From: Fibrobacterota bacterium | Lineage (GTDB): Bacteria; Fibrobacterota; Chitinivibrionia; Chitinivibrionales; Chitinispirillaceae | Assembly: GCA_023412475.1 (NCBI GenBank) | Contig: JAEYNR010000025.1 | Span: forward strand, 1-23,737 | DNA: 23,737 bases | Direction: 5' to 3' | In this document: one piece after another, positions 1-7,240 of the stretch | How positions within the stretch are numbered: position 1 is the stretch's first letter | Layout: the number at the start of each line of letters is the position of its first letter | Made by a program: the position numbers and the translations under genes | Notes under the pieces: model-generated | What the model was told of the DNA's origin: nothing | Seen by the model: the letters and a program-made list of their open reading frames with translations, nothing else | Databases searched by the model: none

Positions 1-21
1 GCAAAACATTATGCTTGCAGC

Positions 22-72
22 AAAAACCACATGGCCTTTTAACGATGTAACAAATTGGATTTTGTGGTTTTT
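22..72 (+). terminator. 10-bp inverted repeat ending in a T run, possible terminator of an upstream gene
   Basis: Positions 22-31 (AAAAACCACA) are perfectly complementary to 63-72 (TGTGGTTTTT), with a 31-nt loop. The right arm ends in five Ts, so it could end transcription coming from beyond the left edge. The loop is long for an intrinsic terminator, so the call is weak. Apart from this hairpin, the palindromic repeat at 150-193 and the promoter at 330-358, I see nothing coding in the first 440 bases. Confidence 0.25.
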
Positions 73-149
73 AGATCAGACCGCTAAGAGAAATTTGCAA
101 TTTTATTTCCTTTTATCGGTGATAGAATCGTGGACGATCTTATAGTATA

Positions 150-193
150 CCCCAGGGATGACTTTGTATCAAATTGGGTTTTCATCCCTGGGG
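150..193. repeat. Dispersed 44-bp palindromic element, copy 1
   Basis: A 12-bp perfect inverted repeat (CCCCAGGGATGA at 150-161, TCATCCCTGGGG at 182-193) encloses a 20-nt spacer. It has the total length (44 bp) and CCCCAG...CTGGGG ends of three other intergenic elements at 6244, 18172 and 18441. It is the most divergent copy: the arm reads CCCCAGGGATG rather than CCCCAGAGGTG, with both arms changed together so that pairing is kept. No T run follows, so it is not a typical intrinsic terminator. Confidence 0.6.
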
Positions 194-329
194 AGATTCC
201 AGAAATGCCGTGGCCGGCATTAGCCTTCTCATCCATTATCAAAGCGTCTGGCTTTACTGGAAAAAAAACCTAATCTGAGATTTAGTAAGACAAACTGGAC
301 AAAAAAAAATACAATCCAAACAAAGAATC

Positions 330-358
330 TTGATTCTACCAAAAAAATAGGATACAAT
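330..358 (+). promoter_or_regulatory. Sigma70-like promoter for the cheY-cheC-dgc operon
   Basis: TTGATT at 330-335 and TACAAT at 353-358 are separated by exactly 17 nt. Both are close to the consensus -35 and -10 hexamers. The site lies about 100 bp upstream of the response regulator start and is the best promoter-like pair in this intergenic region. The region is A-rich, so a chance match is possible. Confidence 0.45.
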
Positions 359-460
359 CAAAATCCTGTTATATGCTTCGTTAAAAAAAATGACTGGGTA
401 GCCAGATACTTAAAAAATTACTCAAGCCCGATTGATGCTTCTGTGAAGGGAGAAATGGTT

Positions 461-850
461 ATGATCCAAAGAATTTTAATTGTTGATGATTCTCCTGTAG
501 CTAGAAAAATGTTAATGTCCTGCATTCCAAAGGATCGCCAATATGAAATCCGGGAGGCTGGTAATGGAGTAGAGGGCATAGAGAAATTTAAAAAATTCTC
601 TCCTGATATAACATTTCTGGATCTTACCATGCCGGTTATGGATGGTTATAAAACCATTCCGGAACTTAGGAAGATAAGTCCTGATGCCATAATCATTGTG
701 ATTACTGCTGATATTCAACCCAAGTCAATAGCAGAAGTCATCTCTTTGGGAGCTTTTACTGTTTTAAAAAAACCTGCCAGAAAAGAATCGATTCAGGATA
801 TGCTAGTGCAGGCAGAATTAAAAATTAACAACACAGACAAACAGACATGA
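461..850 (+). CDS. Single-domain CheY-like response regulator
   Basis: This is a stand-alone receiver domain of about 129 residues, expected to be phosphorylated on aspartate and to act by protein contact because no output domain follows. The acidic pair D9-D10, phosphoacceptor D54 (in FLDLTMPVMDG), switch residue T82 (VITAD) and K104 of the KKP motif are all present. I chose ATG 461 because AAGGGAG at 446-452 lies about 9 nt upstream. In-frame GTG 443 and ATG 455 are possible but badly placed for that ribosome binding site. The stop overlaps the next start (ATGA at 847-850), so it is translationally coupled to a CheC-family phosphatase and probably part of the same circuit. No histidine kinase, CheA or methyl-accepting receptor is in the window, so the phosphodonor is unknown. 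Confidence 0.9.
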   Translation: MIQRILIVDDSPVARKMLMSCIPKDRQYEIREAGNGVEGIEKFKKFSPDITFLDLTMPVMDGYKTIPELRKISPDAIIIVITADIQPKSIAEVISLGAFTVLKKPARKESIQDMLVQAELKINNTDKQT

Positions 851-1488
851 ACCAGGAAAAAAGATTTTTCTCAGAAGAGCAAAAAGACATTCTTCAGGAA
901 ATTATGAACATCGCTTTTGGCAATGCTACTGCTGAACTGGCTGATGTGATAGATGTATATGTGGAGCTCAGTGTGCCAGATATTGAACTTTTGGGTGCAG
1001 GAGAACTGCCCGGGTATATTGTTAAAACATTACAAACCTATTCACAGTCAGTGATTGTCAATCAAAAATTTCTTGGCGATTTCAAAGGGAGTGGCTTTTT
1101 TGTGTTTCCAAATGGCGCAGGGCACGATCTTGCAGCAATACTTGGCGATTCTGATATCCAATGCTGCAACTCTATCACCGCAGCTTCTTTGGAAAAAGAG
1201 ATAATAATGGAAATTGGGAATATCCTGATAGGGGCCTGTGTGGGGAAAATCAGTGATCTACTGAATACTTCTGTCATTTATTCTCAACCACAGGCGATTT
1301 ACGAAAAAAGTGCTGAGTTCAAGCTGTTTGTAAAATCTATAGATCCTTCAGACACCGCTATTGCGATGAAAACCGTTTCCAGATTTCAGCAAAAGGACAT
1401 AAAAGGCTTTATTCTGGTGATAACAGACTATGAATCAATAGAATGGTTAAAAGATGCATTGGATAAATTTATGGAGTCTTACCAATGA
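847..1488 (+). CDS. CheC-family response-regulator phosphatase
   Basis: The 213-residue protein resembles CheC/CheX/FliY-type phosphatases, which dephosphorylate CheY-like proteins through an E-x-x-N motif on a helix. Two such sites are visible: E18-x-x-N21 in the N-terminal EIMNIAFGNA segment and E122-x-x-N125 in EIGNILIGACVG. The duplicated half-repeats are characteristic of CheC. The start overlaps the stop of the upstream receiver gene and has no evident Shine-Dalgarno sequence, so translation is probably coupled. Its stop overlaps the start of the PAS-GGDEF gene in the same way. The likely substrate is the receiver encoded immediately upstream. No CheD partner is visible. Family membership is well supported, but activity on this particular regulator is inference from the operon. 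Confidence 0.8.
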   Translation: MNQEKRFFSEEQKDILQEIMNIAFGNATAELADVIDVYVELSVPDIELLGAGELPGYIVKTLQTYSQSVIVNQKFLGDFKGSGFFVFPNGAGHDLAAILGDSDIQCCNSITAASLEKEIIMEIGNILIGACVGKISDLLNTSVIYSQPQAIYEKSAEFKLFVKSIDPSDTAIAMKTVSRFQQKDIKGFILVITDYESIEWLKDALDKFMESYQ

Positions 1489-2450
1489 TTTGTGCCCAGA
1501 TATTTGAAATGATCAATGTGGGTATAGTGGTTCTGGATAAAGAATTGAAGGTTAATAAATGGAATCGCTGGATGGAGACTCACAGCAAAATCAGAGCTGA
1601 ACAGATTGTCGGGCACTCCTTATTTGAATATTATCCACAACTGCAAACCAAATGGTTCGATCGTTCCTGCAAATCGGTTCTGAGATTTGGTAATTTCTTT
1701 TTTTTATCTCAGAAACTCCATAAATATGTTTTTCCTTTTAAATCCGTTTATAACCTCTGCACAGATTTTGGCACTATGCAGCAGAGTGGCACAATGGGTC
1801 CTCTACGTGATGAGCATAACCAGATCAAATATCTGTACATCATGGTACAAGATGTCACAGAAATAGCTGCTTATGAACAGAAACTAGTGGAAATGAATAC
1901 CAAAGATCCATTAACCGGAGTTTTCAATCGTCGTTTCATGTTCTATCGGCTTAATGAAGAGATTGAACGGTTCAAACGCTATGGACGCCCCTTTTCGATA
2001 ATTATTCAGGATATAGATTTCTTTAAAAACATTAATGACACCTATGGGCATACATGTGGAGATGTTATTCTGAAAAAATTTGCTCAACTGAATCTTCAAA
2101 GAATACGCACTATTGATCTTTATACTCGTTATGGTGGAGAGGAGTTCTGCTGTATTCTTCCAGAAACAGATCTGTGCTCCGCTCAAAAATTGGCAGAAAA
2201 CCTACGCCGTATAATCGAGGAGCATGTTTTTGACTTTGAAGGGGCTAAGCTGAGGATATCTATGAGTCAGGGGGTGGCAGAAGCGGAACCTGATATGACC
2301 ACTGCAGAGGAACTGCTTAAGTGCGCAGATATATGTTTATATCGGGCTAAAAAGGCCGGACGCAATAAGATTGTGGCCAAGAGGCCTGCGGAAAAGCTAT
2401 GGTCCCAACAAAAAAAAAGTGGTATGATATACATAGATGACAATACCTGA
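1485..2450 (+). CDS. PAS-GGDEF diguanylate cyclase
   Basis: This 321-residue soluble protein has an N-terminal PAS-like sensor region (about residues 5-125, beginning FEMINVGIVVLDKELKVNKW) and a C-terminal GGDEF domain. The cyclase signature is intact: DPLTGVFNRR from residue 141 and active-site GGEEF at 217-221. A product-inhibition I-site, RTID at 208-211, lies exactly five residues before GGEEF. It should therefore make cyclic di-GMP from two GTP and be feedback-inhibited. No EAL or HD-GYP domain, membrane segment or signal peptide is seen. ATG 1485 overlaps the cheC stop (ATGA), with GGAG about 10 nt upstream. No receiver domain is fused, so any link to the neighbouring regulator would be by protein interaction, perhaps through the PAS region. 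Confidence 0.9.
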   Translation: MICAQIFEMINVGIVVLDKELKVNKWNRWMETHSKIRAEQIVGHSLFEYYPQLQTKWFDRSCKSVLRFGNFFFLSQKLHKYVFPFKSVYNLCTDFGTMQQSGTMGPLRDEHNQIKYLYIMVQDVTEIAAYEQKLVEMNTKDPLTGVFNRRFMFYRLNEEIERFKRYGRPFSIIIQDIDFFKNINDTYGHTCGDVILKKFAQLNLQRIRTIDLYTRYGGEEFCCILPETDLCSAQKLAENLRRIIEEHVFDFEGAKLRISMSQGVAEAEPDMTTAEELLKCADICLYRAKKAGRNKIVAKRPAEKLWSQQKKSGMIYIDDNT

Positions 2451-2479
2451 TTCAATGTAACCTGACCGGGGAGGGAAAA

Positions 2480-3139
2480 TTGAATATCAGGAATAAACCA
2501 ACCGTCTTTTTGTGTATATCATCTTTATTACTACTAAGTTCTTGTGTACCGGTTAAAAAAAACGTTTCAAGCGATATTGAACGAAAAGTGGTTATTGGCA
2601 GAGCGGTCCATCCGGATTCAACAGAAGCTGCTGAAGCGCTGGTTTCTCTCTTTGATGTGGGTATTATCGATGAACACGATACCATTTATAAAACCTATTC
2701 AACTGCAACTTCCAGAAACGGTTATTTTGTTCTTCAGGGAGTTCCTGATGGGCAGTATCTTCTTTATATATATGATGTAGCCAGGGGTAAGTGTGATCTT
2801 TCCCGTATCAAGAAAATGCAGACCTCGTTGCAACTTGGAGGGGCTGTAATGCTAAAGTCTCTGGTTACTCTCAAAGGAAGGGTCATCAGCGCTGAAAAAA
2901 CCGATCAGATAAAAGTAATCATTCCAGGGTTTGGGGCAACTACTAAACCAGATATGAATGGGCGGTATGTTTTATTAGATGTTCCTGCCGGCAATTACGA
3001 GCTTGCTTTCGTAAGCGGAAAATCGATCGGTTATCTCCATCTCAACATTATCGATGACATGAAGGACACGGTCTTTGTCAGAGATTTTCATTTTGGTTAT
3101 CAGACCGGGGCACTTTCTTCGAGTTACAGCCTTTATTGA
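2480..3139 (+). CDS. Lipoprotein with two carboxypeptidase-regulatory-like beta-sandwich repeats
   Basis: The 219-residue product starts with a lipoprotein signal peptide: basic n-region, hydrophobic core and a LSSC lipobox with the acylated Cys at position 22. Two similar segments follow, about residues 36-95 and 129-185. Each ends in the pattern NGxY/F...GVPxGxY or DVPAGNY, typical of carboxypeptidase-regulatory-like (CarboxypepD_reg/DUF4198-like) beta-sandwich domains that bind surfaces or partners and have no catalytic role. I accept TTG 2480 as start because GGGGAGGG lies 6-8 nt upstream. The gene begins 29 bp after the diguanylate cyclase, so it is probably in the same transcript, though a functional link is unproven. 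An envelope location, probably the outer membrane, is expected. Confidence 0.7.
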   Translation: MNIRNKPTVFLCISSLLLLSSCVPVKKNVSSDIERKVVIGRAVHPDSTEAAEALVSLFDVGIIDEHDTIYKTYSTATSRNGYFVLQGVPDGQYLLYIYDVARGKCDLSRIKKMQTSLQLGGAVMLKSLVTLKGRVISAEKTDQIKVIIPGFGATTKPDMNGRYVLLDVPAGNYELAFVSGKSIGYLHLNIIDDMKDTVFVRDFHFGYQTGALSSSYSLY

Positions 3140-3142
3140 TAA

Positions 3143-3169
3143 AAACTCCGACACTGATCGCCGGAGTTT
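3143..3169. terminator. Hairpin between convergent genes
   Basis: AAACTCCG (3143-3150) pairs perfectly with CGGAGTTT (3162-3169) around an 11-nt loop, directly after the stop at 3139 and just before the end of the opposing gene at 3180. The stem is flanked by A/T-rich sequence on both sides (four As on the left, TTTA on the right). It could serve as a bidirectional terminator for the signalling operon and the convergent lipoprotein gene. Confidence 0.55.
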
Positions 3170-3179
3170 ACTTGTATTA

Positions 3180-3866
3180 CTATAAGAAATTAAAACTGGG
3201 CAATGGGAAAAATACCGCTCCACCTCCTTGGATTTCCTGCCATTCCCATTTGAAGTTATGGTAAACTGCAGCGTCTATTACTATTCCAAATTTTTTTCCG
3301 ATTTTCATGTTCAGATTTCCACCCAGAAGATTTGAATAATAGGAGTCCTCGGTGATATAGCGCCCTGAATATGTAGGAATTAAAGAAAGAGAAAAGAACT
3401 CCGAGAAGTTCATTGTTAAATATACTGGCACAGACAACTCGATTCTGGTATTTTTCTTTGAGTTATCAGAATCATCAAAATTATCTGAACTAGAAATAGA
3501 GGAATAGCCTGCCCGAACCCCGGGAGACAGGAAAAAACCTCTCTCTTTACCGGCACCCAAAAGGCAAAACTTGCTATCGAATAAGCCGCTTGTAGGGAAA
3601 GTATACTTTAATCCTAAATCTATTTTGTCAGTAACACCAACCATCGCTCCTATTTCAAAAAAGGTAAATTCCGGTTGAATCTCAACCAATTCTGCAATTG
3701 AGATGGGGTTACCTTCTGTGGTTATGTGTGAAACTGCGCAGTAACCTTGAACATTGCCTTTACCCAAAGGTTTACCAGTTTGAAAGTTAGATACGGACGC
3801 ACATCCTATAATCAAAAAGAGTGCGCCTGATAAACTCAGTATGAACACTTTGTTAAAAAATGTCAT
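3180..3866 (-). CDS. Putative outer-membrane barrel-like lipoprotein, unknown function
   Basis: The 228-residue protein has a lipoprotein signal peptide with lipobox LIIGC (Cys22). The mature part shows alternating hydrophobic/polar stretches, for example SVPVYLTMNFSEFFSLSLIP and NLNMKIGKKFGIVIDAAVYH, and ends in aromatic FFPLPSFNFL with a terminal Leu rather than Phe. The segment after the Cys (FQTGKPLGKGNVQGYCAVS) resembles the first strand of small outer-membrane beta-barrels of unknown function. The start is supported by AGGGAGG a few bases upstream of ATG 3866 (minus strand). It converges on the signalling operon and diverges from the lactate permease gene, so it is likely transcribed alone. 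No enzyme motif was recognised. Confidence 0.6.
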   Translation of the reverse strand: MTFFNKVFILSLSGALFLIIGCASVSNFQTGKPLGKGNVQGYCAVSHITTEGNPISIAELVEIQPEFTFFEIGAMVGVTDKIDLGLKYTFPTSGLFDSKFCLLGAGKERGFFLSPGVRAGYSSISSSDNFDDSDNSKKNTRIELSVPVYLTMNFSEFFSLSLIPTYSGRYITEDSYYSNLLGGNLNMKIGKKFGIVIDAAVYHNFKWEWQEIQGGGAVFFPLPSFNFL

Positions 3867-4037
3867 TTAATCCTCCCTAATTGATGTTTTCAAAATTAGC
3901 AATAAAGTAAATTAATTCAGGTAATAAAAAAAGTTAAAGAAAAAGTTTTTAAAGAAAACCGATAGATTCTTTTTGTTCTAAGCCTTTTTCATTTGGATTG
4001 AATCTTGCTTTCGATTATGCGAAAAAGGAGTTTGTTG

Positions 4038-5711
4038 ATGTTGGTGATTCTGGCTGCCTTACCTATACTGGTTGTTGGTATTTTAATGCTGGTACTGATG
4101 TGGCCTTCGAGTAAAGCAATGCCTGTAGGATGGGTTGTGGCAGTGATAGTGGCTTTAACAGCCTGGGGTATGCCCTTTTCCTGGATTGTGGCAGCCACAA
4201 TTGCTGGTATTATCAATGCTATAGACATTCTGATCATCGTTTTTGGGGCTCTTCTTATATTGCAGCTCTTGCGCAATAGCGGAGGTATTGCTCAGATTTC
4301 AAACTCCATGGCCACTCTAAGCTCTGACAGGAGAATTCAGGTATTAGTGATTGCCTGGTTTATGGGGGGATTCTTAGAGAGCGCTGCAGGATTTGGCACA
4401 CCTGCAGCTATCGGTGCTCCGTTATTGGTGGGAATGGGTTTCCCTCCTTTTATCGCCGCAGTTGTGACACTTTTAGTTTCCGCTCCACCCACTATCTTTG
4501 GAGCAGTGGGTGTACCTGTGTGGGGTGGCTTTGAGACGATTCGTGAGTTGGTTTCATGGTCGTCAAGTGAGAACGGAATCAGTTTAAGTTTCAATGAATT
4601 TTTAGCAAATGTTGGAGCTATAGCTGGAGAGCTTAGTTTTTTAGTGGGTACATTTTTACCTCTTATAGCTGTGTCGCTAATGACCAAAATCGGTGGTGGA
4701 TCATACAAAAAGGGTCTTCAGATTTGGCCAGTATCACTATTGGCCGGAGTCCTTTTTACATTACCACAGATGTTAATTGCGATTTTTGTAGGTCCGGAGC
4801 TTCCATCTCTGATAGGGTCTCTTTTTGGGTTGGTAGTTTTTGTACTGCTTTTAAAGTGGAAGCTGATCCCTTCATTTGGCGATTGGGACTTTCCTTCCCA
4901 TAGTAGCTGGCCGAGTCATTGGGAGGGGTTTATTAAGGCTGGCGCACGCATAAACACCAGTATTGAGCGACCTATTGGGATGTTTAAGGCATGGTTACCA
5001 TATATGTTGGTAGGGGTATTATTGCTTTTAAGCAGAGTTCCAGTATTTGGCATCGGCCCACTTTTGCGTCACTGGTCGATAGGGTGGGAAAACATTCTGG
5101 GGACTTCAATAAGTAGGGATATAGAGCCGTTTTATAACCCAGGGATTTTTCCTTTTATTTTAATTGCACTTTTTATTCCGTATCTGCATGGACTTAACTG
5201 GAAGGCGGCATCCAGAGCCTGGGTTGATGTGCTCCATATGATTATTCCGGCTGCGACAGCATTGGTGTTTGCTTTGGCAATGGTTTATATAATGATGAAT
5301 TCTGCAGAAGCGGCGGCTTCTAAAAATTCTATGCTTATTGTGCTTGCAAAAGCAGCGGCTGAATTCACAGGGGAGATATGGTTTCTCATGGCCCCTTTTA
5401 TTGGAATTCTGGGGGCATTTGTATCGGGCAGTGCCACGGTGTCCAATATTATGTTTGGGCCATTTCAGTTTGGTATTGCCCAGAGTGCATCTTTGCCGGT
5501 GACACCAGTGCTTTCTTTACAGGCTATTGGTGGTGCTGCTGGCAATATGATTTGTATTCACAATGTGGTGGCTGTGCTTACCACTGTGGGGCTGGTGGGG
5601 AAAGAGGGGTTACTGATTAGACAGAATCTGCCGGTATGTCTCCTTTACGGGTTGGCTAGTGGAATCGTTGCCTGGATTCTAAGCGGCTTATTTTTTCACA
5701 GCGTCTTTTAG
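4038..5711 (+). CDS. lctP: L-lactate permease (LctP family)
   Basis: This 557-residue, very hydrophobic protein has about a dozen or more predicted transmembrane segments and matches the lactate permease family (TC 2.A.14), which moves L-lactate, D-lactate or glycolate with protons across the inner membrane. Family-typical stretches include GGFLESAAGFGTPAAIGAPL, SAPPTIFGAVGVPVWGGF and, near the C-terminus, GAFVSGSATVSNIMFGPFQ with LQAIGGAAGNMICIHNVVA. I prefer ATG 4038, which has AGGAG at 4026-4030 seven bases upstream; TTG 4005 in the same frame would put that site inside the gene. No lactate dehydrogenase genes are adjacent, so the physiological direction (uptake or export) is not shown. 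The 3' end overlaps the convergent yhbY gene by 24 bp. Confidence 0.9.
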   Translation: MLVILAALPILVVGILMLVLMWPSSKAMPVGWVVAVIVALTAWGMPFSWIVAATIAGIINAIDILIIVFGALLILQLLRNSGGIAQISNSMATLSSDRRIQVLVIAWFMGGFLESAAGFGTPAAIGAPLLVGMGFPPFIAAVVTLLVSAPPTIFGAVGVPVWGGFETIRELVSWSSSENGISLSFNEFLANVGAIAGELSFLVGTFLPLIAVSLMTKIGGGSYKKGLQIWPVSLLAGVLFTLPQMLIAIFVGPELPSLIGSLFGLVVFVLLLKWKLIPSFGDWDFPSHSSWPSHWEGFIKAGARINTSIERPIGMFKAWLPYMLVGVLLLLSRVPVFGIGPLLRHWSIGWENILGTSISRDIEPFYNPGIFPFILIALFIPYLHGLNWKAASRAWVDVLHMIIPAATALVFALAMVYIMMNSAEAAASKNSMLIVLAKAAAEFTGEIWFLMAPFIGILGAFVSGSATVSNIMFGPFQFGIAQSASLPVTPVLSLQAIGGAAGNMICIHNVVAVLTTVGLVGKEGLLIRQNLPVCLLYGLASGIVAWILSGLFFHSVF

Positions 5712-6014
5712 AACTGGAGGGTTGGGGAGCTGGATTTTAGGCTTCTCTTTGTTTTCGCGAAAAAGAAGGATTTTTCTTCCCAAGGTCTGTACAACTTCAG
5801 CATTCAGCACACAAGTAAGTACATCTGAGGCTTTTTTGCGGTCTGTATCCGCAGTTTCCAGAATATTTATCTTTATCAGTTCATGGTCATCCAGAGCTTT
5901 TGATATGCTGGATAAGACCTGTTGGCTAAGGCCGTCTTTTCCTACCTGAATGACTGGTTTCAGAGAGTGGCCTAATCCTTTGAGGTATTGACGTTGTCGT
6001 GTCTTTAATTTCAT
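5688..6014 (-). CDS. yhbY: YhbY-family CRM-domain RNA-binding protein
   Basis: The 108-residue product is a single CRM (YhbY) domain, an IF3-C-like fold associated with pre-50S ribosomal subunits in bacteria. Diagnostic features are the N-terminal KTRQRQYLKGLGHSLKPVIQ, the basic GKDGLSQQV turn, and the C-terminal VQTLGRKILLFRE strand. A proline- and lysine-rich tail of about 15 residues follows. Start ATG 6014 has no clear Shine-Dalgarno sequence. A strong imperfect palindrome lies about 40 bp upstream (6052-6089). The gene converges on and overlaps the end of the lactate permease gene. The family is confident; the exact role in ribosome assembly is known only in outline. Confidence 0.9.
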   Translation of the reverse strand: MKLKTRQRQYLKGLGHSLKPVIQVGKDGLSQQVLSSISKALDDHELIKINILETADTDRKKASDVLTCVLNAEVVQTLGRKILLFRENKEKPKIQLPNPPVLKDAVKK

Positions 6015-6051
6015 GCTTTGTCTATCTACTGTTTTCTGGGATAAGTTTTAC

Positions 6052-6089
6052 TGAAATATTCTGAAGAAATGTACTTCAGAATAATTTCA
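6052..6089. repeat. Long imperfect hairpin upstream of yhbY
   Basis: TGAAAT (6052-6057) plus ATTCTGAAG (6058-6066) pairs with CTTCAGAAT (6074-6082) plus ATTTCA (6084-6089). That gives 15 bp with one bulged A at 6083 and a 7-nt loop. No T run follows on either strand, so it is not an obvious terminator. Its place just upstream of yhbY fits an operator or a leader-RNA structure. It does not share sequence with the CCCCAGAG repeats. Confidence 0.6.
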
Positions 6090-6243
6090 AGGACGAATCG
6101 CCATGCTAAAGAGCTATATTTCTCTTTCTATGGAAACCTCAAAATAAACCATGGAGTCAGTCTGTTTCTAAAATTATTATTTTATTGGGAAAAGTGAATC
6201 GGAGTTGGTAGGACAAGCGACCCCATAGAGTTTTTTTCGATTT

Positions 6244-6287
6244 CCCCAGAGGTGTTTTTTTGACGCTCTACAAAATTAACTCTGGGG
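6244..6287. repeat. Dispersed 44-bp palindromic element, copy 2
   Basis: The element starts CCCCAGAGGTG (6244-6254) and ends CTCTGGGG (6280-6287). The terminal 8 bp pair perfectly. It is 44 bp long and identical to the copy at 18441-18484 at 40 of 44 positions, including the non-palindromic centre ACGCTCTA. It lies about 65 bp upstream of the uppP start, in a 340-bp gene-free stretch that otherwise holds only the hairpin at 6052-6089 and uppP's ribosome binding site. Confidence 0.75.
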
Positions 6288-6353
6288 CCACCTTTACCGC
6301 GCAATACCTATTCACAAAATGAGACAAAAATAAATTACCGGAAGAGAGGGTGT

Positions 6354-7172
6354 ATGGATTCTTTATGGAAATCGATTATTCTGGGCATAATAGAGGGTAT
6401 TACAGAGTTTTTGCCAATAAGCAGTACAGGGCATTTGATACTGGCCAATGAATTTATCAAATTAGACAAGGAGTTTGCTGTAGTTTTCGATGTGGTTATT
6501 CAACTGGGAGCCATATTATCGGTAATAGTTTATTTCTGGGATCGGCTTTTTCCTTTCAGTCTCAATAAGACCTGGGAAGAGCGCCGTGATACCTGGCAAT
6601 TGTGGTTTAAAACAGTTGCGGGGGTATCTCCAGCGATTCTTATCGGACTTTTATTTGCCGATAAAATCGAAGAGTTGCTCTTTAATTCTTATGTTGTTTC
6701 TTCTGCGCTGATTGTTGGTGGAATTGTTCTTTTAATCATCGAAAGATCTGGGAAAACTGCCAAAATCAATAGTATAAAATCCTTGAAATATTCAACTGCA
6801 ATAGCGATAGGCCTTATTCAGTGTCTTGCAATGATACCTGGAACTTCCCGTTCAGCAGCGACTATTCTGGGAGCAATGGCTTTGGGGGCATCCAGAGCTG
6901 TTGCAGCGGAATTTTCATTTTTTCTGGCTATTCCCACCATGGTTGGTGCTTCCGGGTACTCTCTTTTTAAATCCGGGTTTGATCTGACTTTAAAGCAATG
7001 GCAGTTGATTGGGGTGGGTTTTTTAGTTTCGTTTCTGGTGGCCTGGGGGGTTATAGCTGTTTTCATGAATTATATACGTCGTAATGATTTCAAACCGTTT
7101 GCCTTTTACAGGATTACTTTGGGGGTTCTTGTTTTTGCTTATTTCTTTTTTACTGGAGCGGTGCCGCATTGA
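6354..7172 (+). CDS. uppP: Undecaprenyl-diphosphatase UppP/BacA
   Basis: This 272-residue integral membrane phosphatase converts undecaprenyl diphosphate to undecaprenyl phosphate, recycling the C55 carrier for peptidoglycan and other envelope polymers. It also confers bacitracin resistance. Both signature motifs are intact: the N-terminal Glu-rich motif (E14 to H27, TEFLPISSTGHL) and the PGTSRSAATI loop with R166. Length and hydrophobic profile match the family. GAGAGGG a few bases upstream supports ATG 6354. It complements uppS at 12804, which makes the substrate. It is followed by a VOC-family gene 68 bp downstream on the same strand. Confidence 0.95.
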   Translation: MDSLWKSIILGIIEGITEFLPISSTGHLILANEFIKLDKEFAVVFDVVIQLGAILSVIVYFWDRLFPFSLNKTWEERRDTWQLWFKTVAGVSPAILIGLLFADKIEELLFNSYVVSSALIVGGIVLLIIERSGKTAKINSIKSLKYSTAIAIGLIQCLAMIPGTSRSAATILGAMALGASRAVAAEFSFFLAIPTMVGASGYSLFKSGFDLTLKQWQLIGVGFLVSFLVAWGVIAVFMNYIRRNDFKPFAFYRITLGVLVFAYFFFTGAVPH

Positions 7173-7240
7173 ACTCCCTAAGGCATCTGATTTGCACTGA
7201 CCTATGAAAGTCTTTGTAAATATGGGCAAAGGGAGGATGT

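Noticed and set aside
2..144. Open frame of 47 codons running in from the left edge, rich in Trp and Phe
   Set aside because: It shows no recognisable family, contains the inverted repeat at 22-72, and its length is unsurprising in AT-rich DNA. It could be the end of an upstream gene, but this cannot be supported.
443..460. Extension of the response regulator to GTG 443 or ATG 455
   Set aside because: The AAGGGAG ribosome binding site lies inside or too close to these starts, and the receiver domain begins properly at 461.
4005..4037. TTG 4005 as lactate permease start
   Set aside because: It would place the AGGAG site at 4026-4030 inside the gene; ATG 4038 has ideal spacing.
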